Positions 23,128 to 34,079 of a stretch of 64,000 nt of DNA are shown piece after piece. The first letter of the stretch is position 1. Every line of letters begins with the position of its first letter. Source of the stretch: Antedon mediterranea. Lineage: Eukaryota > Echinodermata > Crinoidea > Comatulida > Antedonidae. The stretch spans positions 9,555,001-9,619,000 of the forward strand of contig NC_092673.1 in assembly GCF_964355755.1 (NCBI RefSeq), written 5' to 3'. A program made the translations under genes and the position numbers. The notes under the pieces were generated by a model. The model saw only the letters and a list, made by a program, of their open reading frames with translations. It searched no databases and was not told the origin of the DNA.

Positions 23128-23172
23128 GATCGACGTTTCGGTACCATCATAGAACCATTTTCAAGATCAAGT
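23128..23172 (-). other. Possible degenerate hammerhead-like core in the Penelope-like 3' region
   Basis: On the minus strand CTATGATGGTACCGAAACGTC resembles a hammerhead core (CUGAUGA, stem II, GAAAC) with one mismatch in the first box and a minimal stem II. Hammerhead motifs are documented in Penelope-like elements. I cannot show a complete fold here. Confidence 0.25.
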
Positions 23173-23270
23173 GAATACAAAACAATAATAATTATGTGCA
23201 CTAAGCACCAAAGTTGGAGACAGGAAATGCTAATTGAGGGCTAATTAAGTAATTAGCTCCTCCTACTGAG

Positions 23271-23576
23271 TTAGATAAACAATTTAGCTTTTATGGAATC
23301 CGATTGTTTATTGAGTGTAGGTTTTATCTCTTTGATCCACAACATCTCCTTAATTAGGCAATCAAACTTATTGTTGCATTTAGATAAGACCCTAAAGTAT
23401 TCTGAGATATCACCAGTTATGCCATGTTGTTTTAGGTGATCGCCTATAATACTTTTGTTATGTTCATTAATGCGTTTGTAAAGGTGTCGCCAAGTGTAAC
23501 AGACATAGTTTGTATCACACAAACCACATTGAAATTTGTACACAACGCATTGTGAATTAATGATTCTGGGTTTCAT
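23271..23576 (-). pseudogene. GIY-YIG endonuclease domain of a Penelope-like element
   Basis: A 101-residue open frame reads VVYKFQCGLCDTNYVCYTWR, then HLYKRINEH and a C-terminal LKQHGI..ISEYFRVL block ending in IKEMLWIKEIKPTLN. The Cys pair in the CGLC position and the downstream His residues match the zinc-binding variant of GIY-YIG found in Penelope-like elements. The usual YVG motif reads YVC here, a substitution at a conserved glycine. The domain would cut target DNA. It is only the last part of the element's single ORF; no RT is left. Confidence 0.85.
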
Positions 23577-23641
23577 TTCTTTAGGTTTTTATTAAGAGTG
23601 CGCTTTTAGTTTTACAGTAGTATAGGATAGCCTACTGCCTA

Positions 23642-26417
23642 GGGATTACGGTCGAAGCGGCCGCCAACTAAAGCGGCCGCTAGTTCAATAACGGTAATCT
23701 GTATGGAATGCCGTGTGCGCTTTGATTGTCGTTGTTTTGTAATCTTTGATTGTCATTGTTTCGACAGGTTTTCTTTACCTCGGACGTAAATAACAATCTA
23801 CATTATTATGTAATTTATTCTCTTTTTTTTACAGATTGAATGTGATACGCGTACGTTCTTTTAAACGAAATGGCGAGTCGATGATTACTTATTTTAACTG
23901 TTCTAAATAATATACATATGTTTAATAAAGTCTATAAAATACATTGTGGTGTTTATATTGTATATTAATAAAATATAATAATAAGCCAATTATTAAGAAT
24001 TATATATAAATAAACCAATCAATAAAGTAAATCAAAATATATAAATATATTAATAATTTAAAATATTTGTTATTGTATATTAATTAATTAGTAAAGTAAC
24101 TAGTAGTGTTCGCAATCATAATTTAATTACAATAACATGATGACAGCAATTTATTTAATATCCCTACACTATTTTATTACTTCAGATATTTAAATATTGA
24201 TCAATTGAAAATGAGTTTTAAATACTAAAATAAGATGAAAGTGTCTGTTTGATACGGTAATTAATTACGCGAATTTCTGCTAATAACTCGACTGACGGCC
24301 AGCAATAGTGCTGCTGCACATTAGGTGCGCGTCCCATGTTGCTTTATTGAAAACACAAACAATGTATTACAATGGAATAACACTTAAATGTATAACACAC
24401 CCTAATACTAATAATAAAAACCAAGATTCGATAGTACAGTATGTAAATGAGATATAAATATTCGGCAATACCGTACGTAAATTATTATTGCAATACTGTA
24501 TAAAGATTCGATAGTATGTAAACAAGATATAAATATTCGGCAATACCATACGTAAATTATTAATGCAATACTGTATAAAGATTCGATAGTATGTAAACAA
24601 GATATAAATATTCGGCAATACTGTACGTAAATTATTATTTAATGCAATACTGTATAAAGATTCAATTAAGTCTGTAAATGAGATATCAAGATTCGGCAAT
24701 ACCGTACGTAAATTATTAATGCAATACTGTATAAAGATTCGATAGTATGTAAAAATGAGATATAAAAGATTCGGCAATACCGTACGTAAATTATTATGCA
24801 ATACTGTATAAAGATTCAATAGTATGTAAACGAGATATAAAGATTCGGCAATACCGTACGTAAATTATTAATGCAATACTGTATAAAGATTCGATAGTAT
24901 GTCAAATGAGATATCAAGATTCGGCAATACCGTACGTAAATTGTTAATGCAATACTGTATAAAGATTCAATAGTACATACATATGTCAAATGAGATATCA
25001 AGATTCGGCAATACCGTACGTAAATTATTAATGCAATACTGTATAAAGATTCGATAGTATGTAAAAATGAGATATAAAGATTCGGCAATACCGTACGTAA
25101 ATTATTATTGCAATACTGTATAAAGATTCAATAGTATGTAAACGAGATATAAAGATTTGGCAATACCGTATACGTAAATTATTAATGCAATACTGTATAA
25201 AGATTCGATAGTATGTAAAAATGAGATATAAAGATTCGGCAATACCGTACGTAAATTATTATTGCAATACTGTATAAAGATTCAATAGTATGTAAACGAG
25301 ATATAAAGATTTGGCAATACCGTATACGTAAATTATTAATGCAATACTGTATAAAGATTCGATAGTATATAAACGAGGTATAAATATTCGGCAATGACGT
25401 ACGTAAATTATTAATGCAATACTGTATAAGGATTCGATAGTGTATAAACGAGATATAAATATTCGGCAATGACGTACGTAAATTATTATTGCAATACTGT
25501 ATAAAGATTCGATAGTATGTAAACAAGATATAAATATTCGGCAATACCGTACGTAAATTATTAATGCAATACTGTATAAAGATTCGATAGTGTATAAACG
25601 AGATATAAATATTCGGCAATGACGTACGTAAATTATTATTGCAATACTGTATAAAGATTCGATAGTATGTAAACAAGATATAAATATTCGGCAATACCGT
25701 ACGTAAATTATTAATGCAATACTGTATAAAGATTTGATAGTACTGTATGTAAACAAGATATAAAGATTCGGCAATACCGTACGTAAATTATTATTGCAAT
25801 ACTGTATAAAGATTCGATAGTATGTAAATGAGATATAAATATTTGGCAATACCGTACGTAAATTATTATTGCAATACTGTATAAATTTTGATAGTTAAAT
25901 GTAAATGAGATATAAATATTCGGCAATACCGTACATAAATTATTGCAATACTGTATAAAATTCGATAGTTAAATGTAAATGAGATATAAATATTCGGCAA
26001 TACCGTACGTAAATTATTATTGCAATACTGTATAAAATTTGATAGTATGTAAATGAGATATAAAGATTCGGCAATACCGTACGTAAATTATTATTATTGC
26101 AATACTGTATAAGGATTCAATAGTATGTAAACGAGATATAAAGGTTCGGCAAAATATATTTCGATATATGTATTAGTTAATAGTAAATACAAATAAAATA
26201 TACATTGATTTATCGGCAGGCAAACTTAATTATTATAGAAATATAAAGATTTGATAGTACATGAGTTGGCTTATATTTATTTAGCTGTAACTCAACTCGC
26301 CATAGGCCATGGCGTTGACAACGACAATCAAAGATTAAAGCGCACATGGCGTTCCATACAAATGACGATATTAAACTGGCGGCCGCTTTGGTTGGCGGCC
26401 GCTTCGACCATACTCCC
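23642..26417. mobile_element. Satellite-carrying TIR element, copy 2
   Basis: Same family as 8275-10243. The ends GGGATTACGGTCGAAG and CTTCGACCATACTCCC and the adjoining 90 bases match copy 1 closely. The target duplication is TGCCTA (23636-23641 and 26418-26423). Left-flank interior sequence (23690-24350) is collinear with 8330-9020. The two copies differ mainly in satellite copy number. No transposase is encoded. Confidence 0.9.
24424..26155. repeat. 75-base satellite array, about 23 units, inside TIR element copy 2
   Basis: Same unit as 9053-9805. Two-unit blocks of about 150 bases are themselves duplicated: 25051-25203 repeats at 25203-25355, and 25433-25580 repeats at 25581-25728. This indicates recent segmental amplification within the array. 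Minus-strand repetitive open frames here are by-products of the 75-base period. Confidence 0.95.
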
Positions 26418-26423
26418 TGCCTA

Positions 26424-27026
26424 GGCTACATGCAATATAACCACATACAATATTATTAAGGCATAAAACTTAAAAGACCGTGCGAAGTAGGATGGTGGGT
26501 TACTGAATTACGATCATCTCGGTCGCGTTTCATTTCGGTCGCGTGTCAATTAAGGTCAATTTTCAACAATATCGATCGTGGTGTATGGCGCGTCAATTAT
26601 GCATAAAGCATACGAAAATGGATGCTATTGTAGGATTGAGACTTAACTGTCCGATTTAACTCTCTTTCAGCACTCGGTACGTGTAGCAGTTCGAATTTAT
26701 AAACCTGTTTGCATTTTGTAACGATTTTTATCTATATTTTAAGGACACAACAAGTAGCTTACGAAAACGACTCCAATATGTTAATAATTATGAATGAGTA
26801 AATTGGGAATATTTGTCTGGTGCCAGTTAAAATCAGTGAGAGACTTTACTGAGCTTTTTTATACACTATATTGCACTGAAAGATATTATTACGATTATGT
26901 ATGTAATGTAACATTTTTTAAAAGCATAATGCATTGACGTGTCGCATTATGTCTCGTGCTATTGAATTAGAATGAAACCATATTGCCTGTTGACAACGAG
27001 GACCAACAACGACCTTGAGGGGTCCA
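26424..27026. other. Intergenic, with outer inverted-repeat word
   Basis: No gene. GATCATCTCGGTCGCG at about 26514 is found inverted at about 33087 (CGCGACCGAGATGATC). Confidence 0.4.
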
Positions 27027-27254
27027 CAACAGTCTCGAAAACAGAGACCTCGAAAACAGAGACCAGAGACCCCCACTAAAACGTCTCAATATTACGTAAT
27101 ATAGGGGGTCTCTGTTTTCGAGAAAAACTCAAAAACAGAGACCCCACTAAAACGTCTCAATATTAAGTCAATATTATGTTATATTACATAGCCTATGTAA
27201 ATACGCGAACGTGATTGGTTGAAACTGCATCACATGACTACCGCTGCGAGGATC

Positions 27255-27395
27255 GTAAATCGTATATATCCTCGAGAACGATGATATTGACTGTGTAATT
27301 TTCGCGTAATAATCGTGTCCCCTGTCATTAATCATATAAATTCTCGAGTACGATGATATTGACTGTGTAATTTTCGTGTGCAACACTCGAGTTTG
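27255..27395. repeat. Two-unit tandem duplication
   Basis: CTCGAGAACGATGATATTGA..TGTGTAATTTTCG at about 27272 recurs as CTCGAGTACGATGATATTGA at about 27353, a period of about 81 bases. Confidence 0.75.
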
Positions 27396-27579
27396 CCGAT
27401 AAATAAACAAAAGTCATCTACTCGATCTTGAACTCGGGTGGAATTGTCACTCCATCGCAAGACAACGTTTCATCCGCTGGGCCACGGAATTTGCTTGAAG
27501 AAATTAATTTTCTAAACTATTTAAGCTATGCATACATAGCGCCCTCATTTGTTATAAGTCCACCCTAAATGTGATGAAA

Positions 27580-27960
27580 CACCGTTTGTGATTGGTCAAT
27601 ACTCACGGTAGTAACCTAGTAACTAGTACGCGCTGAACATCCGGTGATTCGGCTCCTCGAAGATCGAGAGAAGACGAATTCTTTATTCGGCCTACCTGAT
27701 TATAATATTATTATTAATAGGCTTATTGATGGAAATTCTTCTGTTAATTTAAACGACCTAGGCCTAAGTGAATATTTTATTGCCAAGGAATCATTAATTA
27801 GTAATTATCTGTATATTATTCTTCGCAAGGTAAGGTGTCTAGGCAGGCTTGTTTTAAATACAATACAAATACTATAGGAGGCCTAGGCCTAGCCTAGCTT
27901 CACCCAACCCAGCAGACTTGTTCTTGGCTATATAATATAACAGATATTGCCTTTTATATC
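27580..27960. other. Intergenic
   Basis: An open stretch at 27644-27877 has no recognisable domain and no codon pattern I trust. No feature called. Confidence 0.3.
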
Positions 27961-28073
27961 GGTTAAATATAAGATTTGACATCCCCTCGGGAATGATATT
28001 AAGTTCTCGGGGAATATATATTCCCTCGAACTTAATATCATTCCCTCGGGGATGTCAAATCTTATATTTAACC
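27961..28073. repeat. Long palindrome
   Basis: Arm 27961-28006 is the inverse of 28028-28073 with only a few mismatches around CCCTCGGG. The pairing continues through GGGGAAT-ATAT-ATTCCC, leaving almost no loop. The total is 113 bases. Confidence 0.9.
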
Positions 28074-28442
28074 TCTAAGCAGTCAATATCTGTATAATAT
28101 AGGGGGTCTCTGTTTTCGAGAAAAACTCGAAAACAGAGACCCCCACTAAAACGTCTATTATATTGGGGGTCTCTTTTTTCGAGATTTCCCGAGACCCCCT
28201 AATATAATCCCTGTTTATTAAGAGTGAGTGTGTAATACCCACCAAGCTTGGTCACAAATTATTAACACCCAACTTTTATCGCAAAAACCGTGAATTTATG
28301 TTTATTTATTTATCAATTTTTTTTTTTTTTAATTCATTTCTTTTTTAAGGCTCGCGCGCCCAACACAATATATTTGTCTTCATCCTCCAGTCTGCCTCAA
28401 AGTCTGACCTCATATCATTTTGTTATTGCATTGTACGTTATT

Positions 28443-31400
28443 AGGTGATCATTTAGAATAAAATGATCACCTATTGTTATTGTATGAAATCTTTATTATT
28501 ATTTTTTTTTTTGGTTATCCGCAACGAAGTTGCAGGATAACCTCTTGTGATTGTACGAAATCATCATCATCTTTTTTGTCATCTTCTTTCTTTCTGTATG
28601 ATTTTTGTGTAACGCTTTTCTCTAAAACTTGCAAACATAACATTTTGTTAACTATGTTAACATTTTGACATTCACGTAACGTCGTCAAGCGAAGCTTTTC
28701 ATGATGTTTACAATTGCGCAACGCGACGTACGCGCGATTTAACGATTTTCTCGTATTTAACATATGTCGAAAACCAAATAACATTTTAAAGTGAAACTTT
28801 GCAAAAGTTTAATTTATATCATGCGCTAACTGTCTGTTGAAAAAAAATTGCGTGTTTTAAACAAAGTTACGCGCGCACGCGCATTTAAAATTTCAAAATG
28901 CGCAATATTTATTTCTAATCAACTTTCTACGCGTTTCATGTCGTTTTAAGCATGTAAAAAATTCCCACGCTTGCGCACATTTTTACGTGTGCGGTGCGCA
29001 CGTAGCATTGAAAACATATTTTTTTCGCGTGATTTATGTTTTTCCAGCCTTTTCTAGTAATTTTACCAAATTTTAAACAATTTCGATTTAAAGATACGTC
29101 ATACGAGCACGTCGAATTGGACAATTTGCGCGCGTTTTTTATGAAAAGGTTAAAAAATTCGTTTAAAATATGCCTTTTTTTAAACAGTCGTAATTTCTAA
29201 ACTAGACGGTCAACTTTTTGTGGATGGTATATTCTGGAAGTAGATGAGTTGTAGATATCGGATCAGGTATTAATATGGCTAACCGGACATTGTGACGTCA
29301 TTGTATGGCCACGCGAATATAAAATTTAGGATTTTTGTATCTTTCGTCATAGCTCATTACATTGAATAGAGCGCATCTCCTCTTATCCGTTTTTCATTTT
29401 CACCCCGATTTTGATATTGTCTAGGTCAATCAAGTATCTTTCGCAGGAGTTAAAAATATTTTAATTTTTTTGACGTCATCATGCCTAAAAATTTAAATCA
29501 CGTGTGGCATTAATTTCATCTTTACAGTAAATTTTAATCTGTTATAGCTCATAAGAATAAAATGTGATAATCACGATTAAAACTTTTTCTGGAAGCTATT
29601 GGATTGTAGATACGAAATTATGTAAAAATGTTGCCAATCGGATGTTGTGACGTCATCATATGGCCAGTTAAATAAAAAAGGTCGTATTTTCATCTTTTGC
29701 GTCATAATTCATTACATTTAAAAGAGCGCGCATCAATATTTCACGTATTCAAATTTCTTCTACACGCTAATACGTTGTTGCTGAGATAATTTCCTTTCGG
29801 AATTGCTACCTTCGCATTTCATTTTAAAACAGTCAACATGTTAAAGATTGCAATAAATAGCGGGTCCCATAATTTCACCTATTCTACACTGTATGTGATA
29901 TGGATACAGAGTATACTGTGTATACTATATATGAATTTAAATAATAAAATTCAGCAATAACAACATATCATATTCTTCAGTTCAGGTCATAATGCCAACG
30001 TGAACACTTCCTTTTGTCCTCAACCTATCCCCTTAATGTTAATGTTGCACCACTTGCGCGGCGGATAACCAAACTCGTCAAAGTGACGAGTTACATGTCT
30101 AGTCTTTTTATTGTTTCTGTACACTATTTTGTGTAACAATTATCTCAAAAAGTTTAATGTCAATGATTACCAAAATTTCAGAATATCTTTCAAATAATAT
30201 AAATTAATCCTAATTAGCTTTCCAGCGTGATCACTCATCCATGACGTCATTTATACGCCATTTTGTGAAATCACATTATTAATCATATCTCCATAATTCA
30301 TTATGACATATTAATGAAATTCACTACAGGTAAACTTCAGGTCAAGGGTAAAAATGTTAGCAAATAAAAAGTTGCGCGTTTCAAGGTCATGCACGTGAAA
30401 TCGCGCGTTAAAAATTTAAAACGCGCAAAATTAGGTTTTGATCAATTTAGAGCATGAATTAGGCCATTTGCGCGTTTCAAAAAATTACTGCGCAAAAATG
30501 CGTTTTTGTGCGCACGATTCTTAAAATGCGTAAAAAAATATAATTTGATGTATAAATCACATTCTACTCACAATCCTTAGTACATTCACCAATTTTGAGT
30601 CCATTCCGACTTAAAATAATGCTATACGAGCACGTTAAAAATGACAAAATGCGCACACTAATTGTACAAAAGTGCTAAAAATGGTAAAAAATAAGGACTT
30701 TTTAAAATGAATATAACTCTTCAGAATGGCAGATGACCCCCAATTTTTTTAACTTATTATGGAAGCCAATCAGTTGTAGATACAAATGTATACACATTAG
30801 ACGTACAAAATGGTATGACTTCATCAAATGGCCACTTGAATTTAAAAATTAGGAATTTTTATCTTTTTGTGTGAGTTATCACATTCAATAGAGCGCATCT
30901 CCGTTATTTGAGCCCGATTTTCGCACAACTTTTAGTATGTGCTTGCTCAATTAATTATTCTTCTAATGAGTTGTCAACATTTTTATTTTGATGACGTCAT
31001 CACGCGTAAAAACTTGAAAAACCTAGGTCGTGTAATTTCAGCTACACCATACATTTGAATATCTTATAGCTCTTCAGAATTAAAGGTGACCTTGAAGATT
31101 ATAACTTATCATGAAAGCTGATGAAATGTAGATATGAATTCATATTAAAATTAAGCCTATCGGATGTTGTGATGTTATCATATGGCCAGTTGAAGTTAAA
31201 AAGTAGTTTTTAAATTTCTTTAGTCAAAGTTATACAAATTTCAAAGACCGCGCATTGCGCTTCTACGTGTCAAATTTTCTTCCAATCCTTATATTTATTT
31301 CCTCAATTCATTATCTTTCTAAATTGTCATCTTTGAGTTTATTTTGAAAATTCCATCATACCAAAAAATTAGAACACGATATGAGTCCCGTAATTTCACC

Positions 31401-31625
31401 TATGCTTCACTGTATATAGATATACAGTATATACTGTACATATTGTATGACACATAATAGGTAGAACTCAGCACTATAAGTGTATATGCATCATGTCATA
31501 GGATGGCGTACATCAACTTTTAACGATCGTATGTTAACGTACATGCATGTTTAAAAAATGTTAATTTTATTAAAATGATAAAAATGATCACCTATAATTC
31601 GTCAAAGTGATGAATTAAATTCTAG
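28443..31625 (+). mobile_element. Helentron-like element, outer copy (split)
   Basis: The left subterminal repeat AGGTGATCATTT (28443) has its inverse at 31582-31593 (AATGATCACCT). Immediately after that come a hairpin AATTCGTC-AAAGT-GATGAATT (31596-31616) and the end CTAG (31622-31625) followed by T. This subterminal inverted repeat plus 3' hairpin and CTAG-T end is the arrangement of Helitron/Helentron-type non-autonomous elements. The body is interrupted at 28511-30102 by a relative. Without it the length is about 1.59 kb. No Rep/helicase ORF. Confidence 0.65.
28511..30102 (+). mobile_element. Helentron-like element, inner copy
   Basis: It starts TTGGTTATCCGC, which is the inverse of GCGGATAACCAA at 30061-30072. 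The start is followed by its own palindrome (GGTTATCC-GCAAC-GAA-GTTGC-AGGATAACC). The 3' end has the hairpin AACTCGTC-AAAGT-GACGAGTT (30072-30092) and CTAG (30099-30102) then T. It is 1592 bases long, inserted in a T-rich tract of the outer copy, and non-coding. The interior shares AAAATGCGC and GACGTCATCA-type words with the outer copy. Confidence 0.7.
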
Positions 31626-32133
31626 TTATCTTTTATGCTTGTAAATAAATGTTACGAAACTAGTGTCAGCTTTTTAAATAATCTCCCGCTTTTTAGCTTC
31701 TAAAAGGCACAGCATGCATTTATACATCTTACTTCTGGGACGTCGACCTTGTATTCCAAAATGACAGTCTTTTTACACGCGTTCAAGAATTCATCAATCT
31801 CTTCTTATCGTTGCGGCATGTTCTTTGATCGGCATATCAGTTACCGTTTATTACTGATACATCATTCTTGAGACGTTTTAGTGGGGACTCCACCCCCACT
31901 AAAACGTCTAAATAATACGTTATATAGGGGCCTCTGTTTTCGAGCTTTTCTCGAAAATAGAGACGGACCCCCTATATAATGTAATATTGAGACGGTTTAG
32001 TGGGGGTGTCTGTTAAACAGAGACCCCCTATATAACGTATTATTTAGACGTTTTAGTGGGGGGGGGGGGTGTCTCGGGTCTCTGGTCTCTGTTTTCGAGG
32101 TCTCTCTGTTTTCGAGACACCCGCATCACAACA

Positions 32134-32248
32134 GACTGAATCGAAAAGGACGACGTGGTAAGAAAATTACTTTTCAATTATAATATTATGTATTATGTTG
32201 TTAACTTGCTCATGATAATATAGTATATCGTTATTTTTGTTATTTCAG
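32134..32248 (+). other. Possible intron between exon-like blocks
   Basis: GACGTG|GTAAGA at about 32157 looks like a donor and TTATTTCAG|CAAAAC at 32248 an acceptor. The support is splice consensus only. Confidence 0.25.
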
Positions 32249-32424
32249 CAAAACTTCAACTCTACCTCTTAATCGGGCTGCTGCATGAGTTCATCGCGAA
32301 GATGTTGACCGGCTTCAGCGACGACGTGCAACTAGAACGCTCTTACACCTCTGGGACGAGTATCGCGCAGGCCAACGATCGGAGAGATCGCTCCTTACGC
32401 TGGATCGCGCGTTATATCAAATGA
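32249..32424 (+). CDS. Possible terminal coding exon, function unknown
   Basis: A GC-rich block stands out from the AT-rich surroundings. From the acceptor at 32248 one frame is open for about 57 codons (KLQLYLLIGLLHEFIAKM ... RWIARYIK) to TGA at 32422. A second frame is also open after 32286 and reads DEYRAGQRSERSLLTLDRAL. AATAAA follows at about 32464. I cannot tell which frame, if either, is used, and I recognise no domain. It could be the last exon of a gene starting upstream of the palindromic element or a captured fragment. Confidence 0.3.
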
Positions 32425-32439
32425 TGTTCGCGATTTGTA

Positions 32440-32810
32440 GATGAGATAGATGTAAATATTGCTAATAAATAAAAGATTAAATAAATAGATAAATTAAATA
32501 ACGTCTGTAGATGTAAATAGAGGTAAACATTGTTAATAAATAAAATATTAAATACATAGATAAATTAAATAACGTTTGTAGATGTAAATAAAAAGGTTTC
32601 AATATTCAATTTGAATGATGAATGTAAACATTTGTATATGCGTTTTTGTTTAAAAAATAAAAGGATTGAATTGAAAAACAGTGTGAAACGAGTTTGTTTT
32701 GCATTACATTAACGTATCTATGTTTTGTTTTTAAATATATGTAAATATTTGTGTATATGTTTTTGTTTTGAAAATAAAAAGATTGAATGATCATTGACAA
32801 AAGTGTAAAG
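32440..32810. repeat. AT-rich tandem repeats
   Basis: A unit of about 74 bases containing GTAAACATTGTTAATAAATA and ATAGATAAATTAAATAACGT occurs about twice (32440-32590). It is followed by two related blocks with TGTATATG.GTTTTTGTTT and AAATAAAAGGATTGA (32625-32680, 32745-32790). Confidence 0.6.
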
Positions 32811-33635
32811 TGAGTTTGTATGTTATTTTTCCCGTCAGAAACAAATAGAATATTTACAAAATATAATGCTTATAAAAACATTTAAAAAAAAGTTAAACTA
32901 ATATTAATAACATATTGTTTTTACAATATTTATTTAAATATAATGATTATTATATAAAATCATTTTTAAATAAACACCTAAAAAACAATAGAGACTACAC
33001 TTCGATCTTTAATTAGAGCTTACAGTGTACAGTACTGCATTGAGCGGCGTTCCATAGAAATCGCCGGAAGTTCGATTTACCGGAAGCGCGACCGAGATGA
33101 TCCGATACCGGTTACTGCTAGTTGGATCTCTGCTAGTTACAATACTTAATACAATATTACCAATTATATTATTTTTAGTTATCTTAGTTACGGTAGGTCT
33201 ATCTAGGCCTAGCTTAGTCTAGAGGCTTCTATAAGGCTAGGCCTAGGCCCTAGCATAGACTAGGCCTAGGCTAGTAGTAGGCTAGGGCCTAGGCCTAGGC
33301 TAAGCCTATTAATATTATTGCGGCGCCTAAATAATACCATACCATTGAAAGGGTTTCCTGGCCTTTAAAACATTCCATCAAATTATGAACATTTTCTACT
33401 TTTCCTGGAAATTCAACACAAACTAGGCCTACGCCTATCGTTTTATTTGTCAACATTTCACGTTTCATTTTGTTTGTTTTCTGGTGTGAGGCCTAGGCTA
33501 GTCATTTAATGTTAGAAAAAAGGATACCACCCCCATACCAAAATAATGTACAGCAGGTATATTCAGAGCGTCATTAATTCTGACGACTGGAGCATTCTCT
33601 ACGGAGCGCCATTTATGCCTTTATTAACTTCAATT
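32811..33635. other. Intergenic, TAGGCC-rich patch
   Basis: 33190-33310 consists largely of overlapping CTAGGCCTAGG words, a low-complexity motif seen throughout the window. 33084-33105 holds the inverse of the word at 26514. No gene. Confidence 0.4.
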
Positions 33636-33920
33636 GCTCAAGTGGACCCAATTTAGCACCAGGGTAGCACAGTGATATAAAATAGAAATTACTTTTAATA
33701 TCGTTTCGTATGTTAATACACTGTGCTCAAGTGGACCCAATTTGGAGCCAGTGGAGCACAGTGATATAAAATAGAAATAAAGTCACTCAATTTTAATATC
33801 TTTTCGTATGTTATACACTGTGCTCCAGTGGACCCAATTCAGTTTCAATATATTTTCGTATGTTAATACACTGTGCTCCAGTGGATCCAATTTGGCGCGG
33901 GTGGAGCACAGCGAAATAGT
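33636..33920. repeat. Tandem repeat with internal palindrome
   Basis: CACTGTGCTCCAGTGGACCC and its partner GTGGAGCACAGTG recur two to three times with a period of about 100 bases. Each unit can form a hairpin (ACTGTGCTC ... GAGCACAGT). TAATATCTTTTCGTATGTTA separates them. Confidence 0.75.
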
Positions 33921-34079
33921 CACATACAAAAACATCGAGAAAAAATTCAAAAACCTTTCAAACTTAGTATATAATTGTTCAATATCGGTTACTCCATCCG
34001 TAATATGCAAAAGAAAAATTAGTTTCAAGCCATATCAGTGATTATAATAACTTGCGTTTTCTAAGATAAATACTTATTT

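Larger units (their letters stand above)
23041..23600 (-). mobile_element. Penelope-like element, 3' part only
   Basis: The minus strand carries the C-terminal GIY-YIG endonuclease ORF (23576-23271), an untranslated region down to about 23041 and an AT-repeat end. The 5' part with the RT is missing; the sequence changes before the TIR element begins at 23642. The text GGTACCGAAACGTCGATCTC near the 3' end is the conserved-looking border often seen in Penelope-like elements. Confidence 0.75.
27027..32123. mobile_element. Palindrome-rich element with complex inverted termini
   Basis: The left block 27027-27171 and the right block 31866-32123 are inverted relatives. Both contain TCTCGAAAACAGAGACC, CCCCCACTAAAACGTCT and GGGGGTCTCTGTTTTCGAGA in mirrored order. 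A third such block sits at 28095-28205. CACAACAG occurs just outside each end (about 27022 and 32132) and could be an 8-base target duplication. The interior hosts two Helentron-like elements. No transposase found. Confidence 0.6.

Noticed and set aside
24367-25926. Longer repetitive minus-strand open frames up to 196 codons.
   Set aside because: Same satellite artefact as in copy 1.
24424-26155. CRISPR-like array of regular repeats.
   Set aside because: Units are contiguous and fully repetitive with no unique spacers; eukaryotic context.
33180-33310. TAGGCC-rich patch as a possible telomeric or regulatory array.
   Set aside because: The word is scattered across the whole window as low-complexity background and has no regular period.
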